Assembly: GCA_019915135.1 (NCBI GenBank)
Contig: JAHLMK010000020.1
Location: forward strand, 248,001 to 312,000
DNA length: 64,000 bases
Reading direction: 5' to 3'
From: Strobilurus pachycystidiatus
Taxonomy: Eukaryota > Basidiomycota > Agaricomycetes > Agaricales > Physalacriaceae
The notes beneath the pieces were generated by a model. The model worked only from the letters and a program-made list of their open reading frames with translations, ran no database searches and was not told the DNA's origin. Numbering within the stretch: position 1 is the stretch's first letter; each line of letters opens with the position of its first letter. A program made the position numbers and the translations under genes. Positions 22,249 through 32,087 of the stretch are shown one piece after another.

Positions 22249-23181
22249 TCACGCATGTCCAAATATCCGCGCCCGGGCGGCCTCGAAATCGTACCCACTG
22301 TCAGACGGCATCTCATACGCTTCTACCACAGTAAGCACCCGTCCTTTATCCGAATCCAACTCCTCGTTGACCACAAACTCTTTCTCGTCGTCGTTAAAAT
22401 ATACCTCGGAGCGTGCGCTGACTCCGGGAATGATAATGAGGTCTGGCGAGGAGGCTATGGGAATCAAAGGTGAGGATATAGGTATGGGCGAAGAGGGAGG
22501 CAAAGGAGAGTAGCTCCGCTGAGGACGACAAGCGTGAAGTTTGAGTGCAAAGGGAGAGCGCAGAGATCCAGATCCTTTCCTCCGTCGCTTGGCTGGGAGT
22601 TCAGGGAAGTTGGAACGATCTCCCAAGACGCGCTTTCGGGGCTGGTTACGGCATTGGCAGTGCGAGAGTAGAGAGCGGACGTAAGGAACAGATATGAGAG
22701 AGTAGCGTTGAAGGAGCGCCTCGATGGTCTCTTCCGCACTGGCAGAACGATGGTCGGAGGAATTGACATGGTGTTGGTGTACGACCGAAGGAAGAAGTCG
22801 CCAGTCGACGACGGGAAGATCCTCATACAGAAGCTGGAATTGGTGGTGTTTCGCAGACGGAGATTGCAGTATCAAGGCACCAAATACTGGCGCGTCTTCT
22901 TGAAGGAGGGAGAATTCGCGTATAAAGCGCCTCTGCGATGGCAGCGTCGGCAGTTTCAATGAGGAGTTAAAAAGATAGGGAAGGACATGACGCTGTAAGG
23001 AACTGGGCGTGCACGCGTGCGTGTAGATGGTCGAGAAATGGGCACAGTCGTCGGCTTCTTGCTGTAGTAGGGCGTGATGGAATGCAACAGGTCTCGCGGA
23101 GAATGGCGTCGGTGAGAGAGGCGGGCGCAAGATCATGATGGGAGGATGACTGGAGGATGACGCTGCGGGGTTGGATGACAT
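22249..23181 (-). CDS. Unknown basic protein, single exon, intact
   Basis: An open frame of 310 residues from MSSNPAASSSSHPP (an alternative ATG lies 11 codons upstream). It is Ser/Pro-rich at both ends. The middle reads FIREFSLLQEDAPVFGALIL and FQLLYEDLPVVDWRLLPSVV, then a likely nuclear localisation signal PAKRRRKGSGS near residue 215 and an acidic, more ordered C-terminus (SEVYFNDDEKEFVVNEELDS). I do not recognise a family. The absence of introns and the strong codon bias of the frame support a real gene; expression is not known. Confidence 0.5.
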   Translation of the reverse strand: MSSNPAASSSSHPPIMILRPPLSPTPFSARPVAFHHALLQQEADDCAHFSTIYTHACTPSSLQRHVLPYLFNSSLKLPTLPSQRRFIREFSLLQEDAPVFGALILQSPSAKHHQFQLLYEDLPVVDWRLLPSVVHQHHVNSSDHRSASAEETIEALLQRYSLISVPYVRSLLSHCQCRNQPRKRVLGDRSNFPELPAKRRRKGSGSLRSPFALKLHACRPQRSYSPLPPSSPIPISSPLIPIASSPDLIIIPGVSARSEVYFNDDEKEFVVNEELDSDKGRVLTVVEAYEMPSDSGYDFEAARARIFGHA

Positions 23182-23443
23182 TGAGGCAAGGGTCGCCGGA
23201 CCGAGTTCCGCCACTTAATTCGACACGGTCACGACGGCTCTTTACTTAGCATTTTCAAAATCTTATGGACCATGATTGTACGGTGGTGCGTATCCTCGTA
23301 GCAGTATCGATCTGGCCGACATTCTCTACTCAAAAGCTTCCGGATCCTTTAGTTTCCAGATCCTTTAGCTTCAACCGAGGCCTTACTCTCATGGGAATCG
23401 TCCATGGCCATTGTAAGCGTGGGGGTGATACAGCCTAGGTGCA

Positions 23444-24305
23444 TTATATCTCTGTCTGGCTGGCGATTTCCTGATACTCAAGTGCTCTCAAATCCTCCAC
23501 CAACCTGCTCCACCGTCCCCCATGCCAGCCCGCCACATCCTTCCTCTCCTTCCTCTCCGCCCCAAACGCCATATACATACAAAGAAGCCACACTCCCACC
23601 TGTATATCCGCGAAAGACAGCTTATCCCCGACCACAAACCGCTTCCCTTCATACCACTTATCGATCTCTGAATCGACCAAATTCGCCTGGATCTGAGTCC
23701 GATCCTCCGCACCTTGTTCGTCCGCAGCACTAGCCTTCTTCATACGAGCCACAACATACGCCTGCGAGACCTGCGTCATCTTGGGGAACGACGCCGCACC
23801 CAAGACCTTGGGCAGACTGCCGCCTATTTTCCCGAGAATCGCGTCCATGAGGACTTTGTGGAGAACGTATGACTCCTCTCCGAGGGGCAGAAGCTTTGGC
23901 GCGGCGAGGTATGTGGCGTCGAGGTACCGCGCTATCGCCAGCGACTCCGATACAATCGCCCCCGTTGACGAGTCCTGTATAACCGGGAGTGTGTAGTATG
24001 GGCTTCCGTCGGGACGAGTGCTCGACGCTGGATTGTCGAGCTTGTGGTAGAGCGCCTCGGTGTCGGGAGGATCGACCCAGACGGTCGTGTACTCGAGCCT
24101 CTTGAAGTTCAAGGCACACCTGCGTAGTATGTATGTGTGTGGGATGGTCCTCCTGCATTGAAAGCTTTGCATACCTAGTCTTGGCGCAATTCGGTGACGC
24201 GGACACTGATTCAGGGAAGAGGGAGGGTATGTTGTAGAACACGATGGAAGGAGACCTTCTGGTTTTGGTCGTCCTACTACTAGTGACAGTGGTAGGTGGG
24301 ATCAT
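23444..24305 (-). CDS. Glutathione S-transferase, two exons
   Basis: Exons 24305-24175 and 24119-23444 join across a 55-base intron inside an Arg codon, giving 268 residues with no lesion. The N-terminal thioredoxin-like domain has IVFYNIPSLFPESVSASPNC, RCALNFKRLEYTTVWVDPPD, YTLPVIQD and GAIVSESLAIARYLDATY (the glutathione-binding ES motif). The helical C-terminal domain has KWYEGKRFVVGDKLSFADIQ, with the N-capping box Asp. The type resembles fungal etherase-like (LigE-related) GSTs used in detoxification in the cytosol. It is one of the few undamaged ordinary genes in the window. Confidence 0.8.
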
Positions 24306-24902
24306 CGGCTCTACGCGTTCCCCTCTTCATGCTCAGCTTTCTGTATCGCTCATACCATTACACCGATGGAAGTTCCGATCTTTTGTAAGGCAATGTACCA
24401 GGCTGACCGACACTACACACGAAACGAATGCTTGGACTAACGCGTATGCCAAGCCGGACTCGGATATGGATCCGAGGTGAAGAAGTCGGCAACATGAAAC
24501 AGCGTCAGTTCAATAGCTTGAGGCAACTCTAGAGCCCTTGCCTCACTGAAGGTCCGGTCGACTGGCCTGTGTCAGCCTGACATTGAACATTTACCGAATA
24601 GAGTTATGCCCTGCATTTACGCATTCCTCTGTATAGGTTCGTCGAATCCCTAACAGACGTGCCGATAAGATGACATGTATCTACAAGGAACAGTTCGTGC
24701 TTCATTGGCGTGTACCAGGGGTATTTCGAGGGCCGTCGAGAGCTGTTGAGAAAACGAGAGGATGAATTATTGCTAGATCTCGTACATACAATGATCAACA
24801 AGAGTGAGTTACTTTTCTTTTTGAGTGCGCTTCTCTTCGCCGCCAGTCTGTATTTCCACTTCAAACGATCGTTTCGATCTTGCTTTGTGATTCGTCCATC
24901 TC

Positions 24903-25990
24903 CACCGACTGATCCGTGTTAGAATCGGGGCACGCGCCAAGGACGCCACTTGGTACTGGAAGACTATACGTGTCCTCGGTTTGCTCTGGGCGAGCGACAC
25001 GAAATGTGGTATTGCCAGTGGTCTTGGAGTAGTACGCAGATGCGTAGGACATCTGAGACTCAGCATCAGATTTTACCGATACCAATACGACAATGTTGGA
25101 ATGATACCCTGCATCCGTATCAGGCAACGGAACCATGCGGGGAGACAAATGGACGGACCGTGATCTGAGAGATGCTGTAGACGATGGCAACAAAGGCGGG
25201 ATGCCCAAGGATGGCCATAACCATGAAAAGGACCCAGGAGATCAAGTAGAGAAGCCCAGATTCGATGATGATGAGCATGATGCCGAGGTACTTCCTCCCC
25301 GTCAAACTTTTGAGATTCGCCTTTTGTAACATGCGCCGGTTATACATGCAACACAACGTCACTGCTAGCCGGAGGACTAAAGAGGGCGATATCCACTATA
25401 TACGACCGGCGATAAGACTGGTGGCAATGATGTTTGTGAAGAAGGCGAAAGCCGCGTAAGAGAGCTCCCTTGAGTTCATATCACGGGTGAATATTGTGTC
25501 AAAGCTGGCATCCGAGCCATCTGTGCCAGTCGTTGCGCCATATACAATTCCGTGTATTAGGCCGCTACCGGAGACTGAGGTATATACATCAATAGAAGGT
25601 ATCAGACATACAAAGAAAGACGTACCGATGGTGCCAACCAAGGAGCAAGTGGGAACGACAACGACCTTCCAGTTGCGATTACAGAGCACCCATGCGCGTC
25701 AAATGAGAATCAAGTCCGCCAGCACACACTGAAAAGTTCGACTCAGTCACAGTGTACAGACTCCGAGTCAAAATAGAAGAGAATGAAAACATACGTTCAC
25801 GGCTTCGAGGCTGACCAGGACTGCAGTATAGCTAGAGCACTGCTTCGCGAAGACTTGAGTTGCGTCCACATGCACGCGAATGCGGCAGAGTCCAAGGCCA
25901 TCGCGAGACCCAAATGCACCGTGGAGATGATGTACGTGAGGACGGTCAGTATCTTGATGATGGTTCCGAGCCGCGAAGTGGGGAAGCCCT
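24903..25990 (-). pseudogene. Multipass (seven-TM-like) basidiomycete membrane protein, decayed
   Basis: Minus-strand pieces: TIIKILTVLTYIISTVHLGL, YTAVLVSLEAVNV, CVLADLILI, NRNWKVVVVPTCSLVGT, GSGLIHGIVYGATTGTD, FTRDMNSRELSYAAFAFFTN, IIATSLIAGRI, YLGIMLIIIESGLLYLISWV and a cytosolic tail ending QSKIETIV. The order and the hydrophobic spacing match a large Agaricomycete family of seven-helix membrane proteins of unknown function. Lesions: a frameshift near 25880, a TGA at 25699-25701 and a TAG at 25396-25398 (both where Trp is likely), and a one-base loss near 25085. Introns are still recognisable. Confidence 0.65.
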
Positions 25991-26112
25991 AGTCTCGTTA
26001 CCGACCGTATATGTGACAAGTCGACGATATACGGTCTGGGATTTCTCGTCGTAATTTTGGCACTGGCGCATGTCCTTCCTAGTTTGATATATGATCGGGT
26101 TAATTCCACGCG
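25981..26112 (+). repeat. Left arm of a foldback inverted repeat, with hairpin
   Basis: This arm is inverted at 26453-26572. Near the inner end it is perfect over 25 bases (ATATGATCGGGTTAATTCCA plus CGCG); elsewhere it is about 80 per cent identical. Inside lies a hairpin: stem 26003-26012 (GACCGTATAT), loop 26013-26026 (GTGACAAGTCGACG), stem 26027-26036 (ATATACGGTC). Confidence 0.85.
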
Positions 26113-26452
26113 ATTTGTGAGCACGTGAAGTCAGTGTAGCCAAGCTACTTGCCGCCAAACGTGTGTGCAACGAACTAGCATTTCCGCCACTACACCAGAA
26201 GTAATCATGCATTCCCTGGAAGGTACAAGAAGTGCCTGCCCCGCTTTTCTGTGATCCTGTTGTCTTCTTTTGCACAAAGAGCTGTCATCTTTCGAGGAAC
26301 CTGACTGGGAACATCTACCTATGCAGATGGAATGATATGAGACTAGCAGGGATATCCAGGGATCCCAAGAGTAGTATAGTGCGCAGTCAGAGTGGAAGAT
26401 ACACGTTGAAGGATGGCTCAGTGTAAAGACGGGCTCCTCGGGCCGGAAAACT

Positions 26453-26572
26453 CGCGTGGAATTAACCCGATCATATACCATACTAGGAAGGACCAAATTG
26501 CGACGAGAAAACCAGGACCCTCTATCGTCGACTTGTCACATAGAGGGTCCAGTTACACGACTAGGGAAGCCC
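26453..26572 (-). repeat. Right arm of the foldback inverted repeat, with hairpin
   Basis: Reverse complement of the arm at 25981-26112. Its hairpin has stem 26515-26525 (GGACCCTCTAT), the same 14-nt loop in inverted form at 26526-26539, and stem 26540-26550 (ATAGAGGGTCC). The 340-base spacer 26113-26452 has no recognisable coding. The whole unit, about 590 bp, looks like a foldback element or MITE. I see no clear target-site duplication. Confidence 0.85.
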
Positions 26573-26789
26573 TTCCGCTGCCTACTTCCGCAGAACCCAT
26601 CTAGCATGCGGTTATTGATATCGACACCTACCAGAAAAGATACACTGCTCCCACTAGGGGGATTGAGCCGTATCCGGGCCCGGGAAATGAGCGCCATGAT
26701 GCTGCTGAAATGTAAACCTTGTGACTCGTTTGCCGGTGGCCAAGATCATGCCGAAATCTTACACTTGCCGCACATCTTTGCCTGCTGAG

Positions 26790-27480
26790 AACCGGTAAAG
26801 ATTCTATGATTTATCAACCATTCTTGCAAGTTTCTGAGCGCCCTACAATCCTTTCGCAAGTCAAAATTTGAGCTGCATTCTTAGAGGGAAACAATGCAGT
26901 TCAAATCTTACGTAGTCCATGCATCACCAATACGTTTACGCTGATCATATATGTTGCCTGAACTTGAAATAAAGAATGCATTCAACTTCCTCGAAAATGG
27001 TCCGTAAGTTTATGATAGGCCGTGCGTTCGTCTCCCTCAAGCATGGGTCTGAAAGTCCTGATGTTGCACAGATTGTGAACTGACAAATATGTCGAGATAA
27101 TTCTAAATTTCGCGACGCTGTTCAGCTCCACATAATGGACAGGCAATTTATGTTATAGAGATGCCCTGAAGGCAAGATTTGCAACGGCTCAAAAACTAAG
27201 ATATCAGGAGGCCGACAAGCCGAAAGAGACTGTCCCAGAACTTTGAATCTCCGATCCCTTTTTGGCGCATCTTCAGCGTCAAAAAATGCTGCCCATATTC
27301 GTCCGTGCGGGATGTCCCGAAGTCGGGATGCCGTGGCTAACCGACGATCGTACTAGCGGCCGCCAGATGCTCGGACATCTGGCCGCCCCAGTAAGCGTAT
27401 AATCCTACTCCAATCAAACTGTGCAGCCTGGGGCACGCCAATCTGGAGCTCCAGATCTTCTCATCTAGTCCACCAGGAAA
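26790..27480. other. Gene-free, AT-rich stretch with a strong hairpin at its end
   Basis: No coding is supported. At 27358-27387 GGCCGCCAGATG pairs with CATCTGGCCGCC (one mismatch) around a six-base loop. The preceding segment 27310-27333 has two GGGATG half-repeats around CCCGAAG. It could be a transposon end, but no CTRR end of a Helitron follows within 12 bases. Confidence 0.5.
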
Positions 27481-27511
27481 CTAATGATACAGGTGGAACA
27501 GACATACAGTT

Positions 27512-28097
27512 CTACAGCATGTTACCATTGCTATGAAAAGGCCATTCCTGCTTGCATACGTCCACAAATGCCGGACATATGTACTGTAACTCTCGACGGA
27601 CATCCGCGGCCGGTGTCTGGTGTACAGTAGCCCACCACCGTGACGCCAGACACAAAGGTCCACACTTTCCGTAGTAGAACAGCAAACAAGCAAGGATCAG
27701 GAACACGATTGGCCAAAGATGGGTAATCCGCTGGGCCCTTCGCCGTTGTCTGGAGACTTTCGCCATTGCCTTGTGAAAGTTCTTGATCACGGCGTCCGAC
27801 ATCACGATTTTGTGGTCTGGGAGTGTTTGCCCAGTCTAAACGCTGTCAGAACCAGAAAGCCAGATAGCGCGAGACAGACACGAACGATGAGATCAGTGAC
27901 AAATCCGAAATCGCGATCCCAAACAATGGAAGTGGAGGCAGGTGCTGCTAATCGTCAGTAGATGTTACAAGCTCTCAAATGTCAGCTAACGCACAAGTTG
28001 AAAGATTGGGGTCCACATTGGAAGACCAAGGTTTTATGACGCGCTCAAGTATAAGCTTTTCCGCAAGATCTAGAGGTGATGATGGCGGAGACGACAT
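27512..28097 (-). CDS. Small single-pass membrane protein, unknown, about three exons
   Basis: Exon 1 starts MSSPPSSPLDLAEKLILERV (an in-frame ATG 42 codons upstream is also possible) and ends at 27995. The next acceptor is at 27948; a likely third exon starts near 27838 and runs to the stop at 27512. The third exon contains HKIVMSDAVIKNFHKAMAKV, a basic RQRRRAQR stretch, and one membrane helix HLWPIVFLILACLLFYY, followed by a Cys-containing tail. All joins keep frame. The basic side before the helix suggests a cytosolic N-terminus. I do not recognise a family. Confidence 0.4.
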
Positions 28098-28259
28098 GGC
28101 GGACCCTGATGATGGTTCGGTACAAACAGTGAACGCAGAGTAGTCCAGGTATATCCCGATCACCGCTTCCTTCCTCACGATCAAGCGGCACACCCTCATA
28201 CATTGCCTCAAGCCCGCACTCATCTCAATTTATTTCCGCACTGCCCTAAAAGCCATCGC

Positions 28260-30160
28260 GAGGAATAACATCATTGTGCTTCCCTGCTGCTCGGTGGAGT
28301 CGTATGGCAAATTTGGAGCGGTCTCGCTATACATATCTGGGCGAGCAATCCCACATTAACAATGTGTTGTCGAGCTGACACCAGTTACATGGCCGACTTC
28401 CCCAGTGAATATAACCCTGGCCAGCGCATTCATCTCCCTGATTACATCGGACCTGTCGCTAGACGATGTCCTCCAGCCATCTCTGGACTTAGTTGCGATC
28501 CGCCAGCTCTTCGCTGTAGACAAGACCAATGCGCACCTTGATCTCAAGGATCTATTCGTCGGCCTCGTCGGCGGATTTGGCGAGTGAACTGACGGGGCGT
28601 TTGCCACGCCCTCGCGTCGTCCAGGACAAAAACAGAATGGCCAGGTATGACATGCCCTCGTTGCCCAATCAGCGCCGCGCCCACGGCACTGCAGGATTAT
28701 GCCGGACCCGAACTCCACCTCCAATGGCGGACGCGTCTCTCGTGTGTTTTTTAGGGTACCCGCCCCAGCGTACGGACTAGGCGTTCCGCGGTGTCTTTCA
28801 CAACAACTTCATGGCCCCGTTCCCGCTCTCACGAGACAAGACAGTGGTGACAGCATGAAGGATGGAGGGCTCAGCCCGCCTTAGACCGAAGGTGCTGTCA
28901 GCTCTTCCATAGGCTATTCGTGCTCGCATCAGCATCGCTAGTAATCAGGAAGACATTGGTCCTGCTCTGAGGAGTGAGTGAGCGCTTTGTTCTTTCTTGA
29001 CACCTCCGATGACGACTGTCCCAATTTCCACCACCAATTGTTCAACATCGTCATGAGATCGCAGATCCGCCCTCTGCCTCTCATCGCGCCTCGGCGCTGC
29101 TCTAATGCACCTACCGCCTCCGCGGCTCTCGTAACGCCTGCGCAAGCGAAAATGGGCTACAGTAGACGACGTCTCGGTCTGACGCCGCGCTCGTCCTTCA
29201 GTATCGTCACACAAAAGCGGCAGGGCCTCCATTCTTTCGGAATGCGTGGCTGGTGTTGTCCGTCGGACCTGTGTAGGACTTCTGACTCTGCAGCATCTGG
29301 CCATCCCAGATGACTTTTCAGTTTCGCTGCGACGCCATACGTTGCAGCGCTGTCTCAATTTTTCATATATCCCAAAATAGCCACTACATATTGCCGTACT
29401 GTCCTATAGTAAAGCAGCGCGCGCACGCTGTTACACCGAATGATACTCCTATCTCATGGAACACCCGACCTTTTATACTACAGATTTAAGCACGCCACAA
29501 GGACGAGCTTGTCACTGCTCAAACGGGCCGGGCACTGTCTTACATATGACGCTGCGATTTTGGGCTGGCGCGTAAGAATCTGTTTCCGGTGTTCGGGCTC
29601 TGCTTGTTTCGGAAGAGACAGTGACCCTTGAAGCTTGAAGCTTGAAGAGCGGGAGTACAGTATACTGGTCAACTGGTCATGTCCTCGCGGACAACGTTGA
29701 GCCACTGATACAAAGTCTACCAGACGCGTGAGCCGTTTGAATACGAATCTGAGCCTTTGAACAAAGGAGCTGCTTCACCTTATGTTCAAGATGGCGTTTC
29801 TAGGACTTCTGTGCACGTTGGCGGATGTCCAGAAACTCCGTATTGGCCACCAGGTCACGACTCTTATTCTGTTCTCCTTCCGTCGCTATGCCGAGGCTTT
29901 TGCCAGTGCAGACCCGACAAAGGTAGATAGATAGTACACGACACAGGCGGATGCAAGACTCAAGGTATAGATTTGACGTATGTACAGTATACAGGCACCA
30001 ACAAGGAGGGATACGTTTGAGCAGACATTCGAAGTTCATTACAGGTCTGAACCACCAACCACAAGATAAGCAGCACCGTCCGTGCCATGTAAAATCTCGC
30101 CCTTTGAGTACTCGCTGATGAGTATGATGTACGGCGTGAAGCACACAAATTAATACCTGA
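28260..30160. other. Gene-poor stretch
   Basis: Short frames on both strands overlap and none has a family signature or a splice-consistent continuation. 29629-29649 is a perfect triple CTTGAAG repeat. Nothing else is supported. Confidence 0.4.
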
Positions 30161-30640
30161 TCAATTATGCAAGTTCACATAAAACTTGAGTAGACTCCCT
30201 CTTTTTATCCACGTGGGCGACTGTTCCACAGCGGTAAGATTGAAGTATCGATCATTAGCCAAGGGGTGCCGAGGATGACGAGCCATATTGTTCTGCGGAT
30301 ATGGTATTGCAGTCCATTTCTGAGCCAAATCCCAATACCAAACTTGCCGCCCCCCACTACTGATATTCGAATGCATGAAGACGGTTCCCACACATGGCAC
30401 TAGATGAGTGGGAGGTTCTTGTACATCTGCGGATCCGGTGCTGATATAGTACACAGTTCTGCCGGGAAAGTCCTCCTTAGATTTCCAGAGGTCAGTGTGA
30501 GGTCCAGAAATAATGGATTTGACTGTATAGCTCGGGGAACTCGAGGGACTAGGTGCCCAAGGCCATTTCAGCTTATCCGCAAGAGGCATGGAAGGCTCGC
30601 CGGGCATCGTATCCTCTCCGGGCATCATATCCTCTCTAGT
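30161..30640 (-). CDS. Unknown protein, last exon of a probable multi-exon gene
   Basis: After an acceptor near 30648 the frame reads TREDMMPGEDTMPGEPSM with a short MPGE(D/P) repeat, then SYTVKSIISGPHTDLWKSKE, RTVYYISTGSADVQEPPTHL, VWYWDLAQKWTAIPYPQNN and a stop. Further upstream frames on the same strand (LLSYHVDHSSETVEMHLYSS, TIIPVITFPDLAERYTS at 30660-30800) look like earlier exons. The WDLAQKWT phrase suggests a beta-rich extracellular or lectin-like part, but I recognise no family. Confidence 0.35.
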   Translation of the reverse strand, partial: TREDMMPGEDTMPGEPSMPLADKLKWPWAPSPSSSPSYTVKSIISGPHTDLWKSKEDFPGRTVYYISTGSADVQEPPTHLVPCVGTVFMHSNISSGGRQVWYWDLAQKWTAIPYPQNNMARHPRHPLANDRYFNLTAVEQSPTWIKRGSLLKFYVNLHN

Positions 30641-31018
30641 TCTGTGGACGTATAGCGTTCAGCGAGATCAGGGAAAGTGATGACAGGAATGATAGTGACT
30701 GACTCATGGCCATCACGACGTATGGGATTGGGAGAGGAATACAGATGCATTTCAACGGTCTCGCTCGAGTGATCCACGTGGTAAGAGCAAGGTATGAAGC
30801 GCGTCTCCAGCGCAGGCTACAGATATGATGCGTTATGTGTTGGTCTTAAGACGCTGCAGACATACTCACCTGACTGGTGTTATCACTCCTGCTTGACTGG
30901 GTGCTCATAGGCGGAAAATTCGTAGTGTTTGGACCTAGAAGACGTGCGAAGGACCCCCTGTTGAATCGAGGATGAGGGCAAGAAAGACGACCATTGAGAT
31001 TTTCAATTGTGAGAGAGT

Positions 31019-31450
31019 CTACGGCGTACCCTGCAAAGGACTAGAAGCAGAGTTTTGCTTTATATGTATGCAGGAGGCCCCGAGTACCAGTCGACGAGAG
31101 TATATGACGATGAAGTGGTCGAGACCCGGGTACGGACTCCCCTCGCTCTTCGGGCCGTCCTGAAGCCGTCTAGTCAGAGCGCCAACGTTACATAACGTGT
31201 CAACTGTCAGACGTGCAGATGATGCCGTCGCATGCCGCGGCAATGTCATTGGCACCTTCCACGACCGGCAGGTACCATCGCGGTGTTCGATATCATGAAA
31301 TCTTGCTGTCAAGTATCTCAAGCGTTCCGCGTCAGGAACGCACAGCCGCCCACTAGAATCACGACTTTCCCAAATGGAAAACGGCCTACGAGTAGCAAAA
31401 CTCAAGAACGACGCGGGAAGACACTGCCGTATAGCAATGGTCTCGAGGTA
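31019..31450 (-). CDS. Unknown exon(s), possible start in a 20-bp repeat
   Basis: The frame reads ETIAIRQCLPASFLSFATRR, PFSIWESRDSSGRLCVPDAE, RLRYLTARFHDIEH and DHFIVIYSRRLVLGASCIHI. It stays open into the GATAAG repeat at 31461-31560. No family recognised. 31700-32080 behind the repeat holds nothing I can support. Confidence 0.3.
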   Translation of the reverse strand, partial: YLETIAIRQCLPASFLSFATRRPFSIWESRDSSGRLCVPDAERLRYLTARFHDIEHRDGTCRSWKVPMTLPRHATASSARLTVDTLCNVGALTRRLQDGPKSEGSPYPGLDHFIVIYSRRLVLGASCIHIKQNSASSPLQGTP

Positions 31451-31460
31451 GACCAGTCTT

Positions 31461-31560
31461 TGCTCGGATAAGTTGTGTATGTTCGGATAAGATTGTGTTT
31501 GTTTGGATAAGATTGTGTTCGTTCGGATAAGATTCATGTTCGTTCGGATAAGATCCGTGT
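31461..31560. repeat. Five 20-bp tandem units with a GATAAG core
   Basis: Units follow TGTTCGGATAAGATTGTGTT with one to four changes each. The core GGATAAGAT is kept in four of five units (the first has GGATAAGTT). GATAAG is the classic fungal GATA-factor site. A related pair of units lies at 48697-48732. Confidence 0.9.
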
Positions 31561-32087
31561 TTGGTGATTGTCTACTAATTACAACTTTGAACTCGTGCAT
31601 GCCTCTGCAGTCCTTGTCCTTTCCGTTGCTCTTCCCCATCCATACTTTCCTCATCCCGCCCATGACTCGCCATGCAGCACACAGAGTGACATACTCTTGC
31701 TGAGGCGAGTGCAGCTCGGGAAGACTCCGGCAAAGTCATGCGCCAGCGTACCAGTAGTGGGGCTCTGGTTGTGCCAGTGGTTCTAAGCTTGTTACCCGCT
31801 CCTGTTTGTTTCTGGCCGTTGGCGAGCACTGCTGTCGTGAACCGCGCTTGCACAGATGGCCTCGAGGAGGTTTGTCAGATCTGACCCCGAATTCGTACCG
31901 AAAATTGACAGGTGGGAGATATCTGGGCACGGCGAAAACATGAAGAAGTACTGACTCCACCTCCGCTCAATGAACTGCGCCGAGCAGCTAGTCATTTAAA
32001 TGTAAGTCGACCAGCGATCCGGGCAGCTGCAAGGCGTTGCACAACGATCGCTGCGCAGTGTACAAGTTTGGCATGAAAAATGTATGA

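Noticed and set aside
27358..27400. Helitron 3' end
   Set aside because: A hairpin is present but no CTRR end follows at the usual distance, and no Rep/helicase was seen nearby.
28356..28724. Arg-rich minus frame as a gene
   Set aside because: A plus-strand frame of similar quality overlaps it and neither has a recognisable domain or intron structure.
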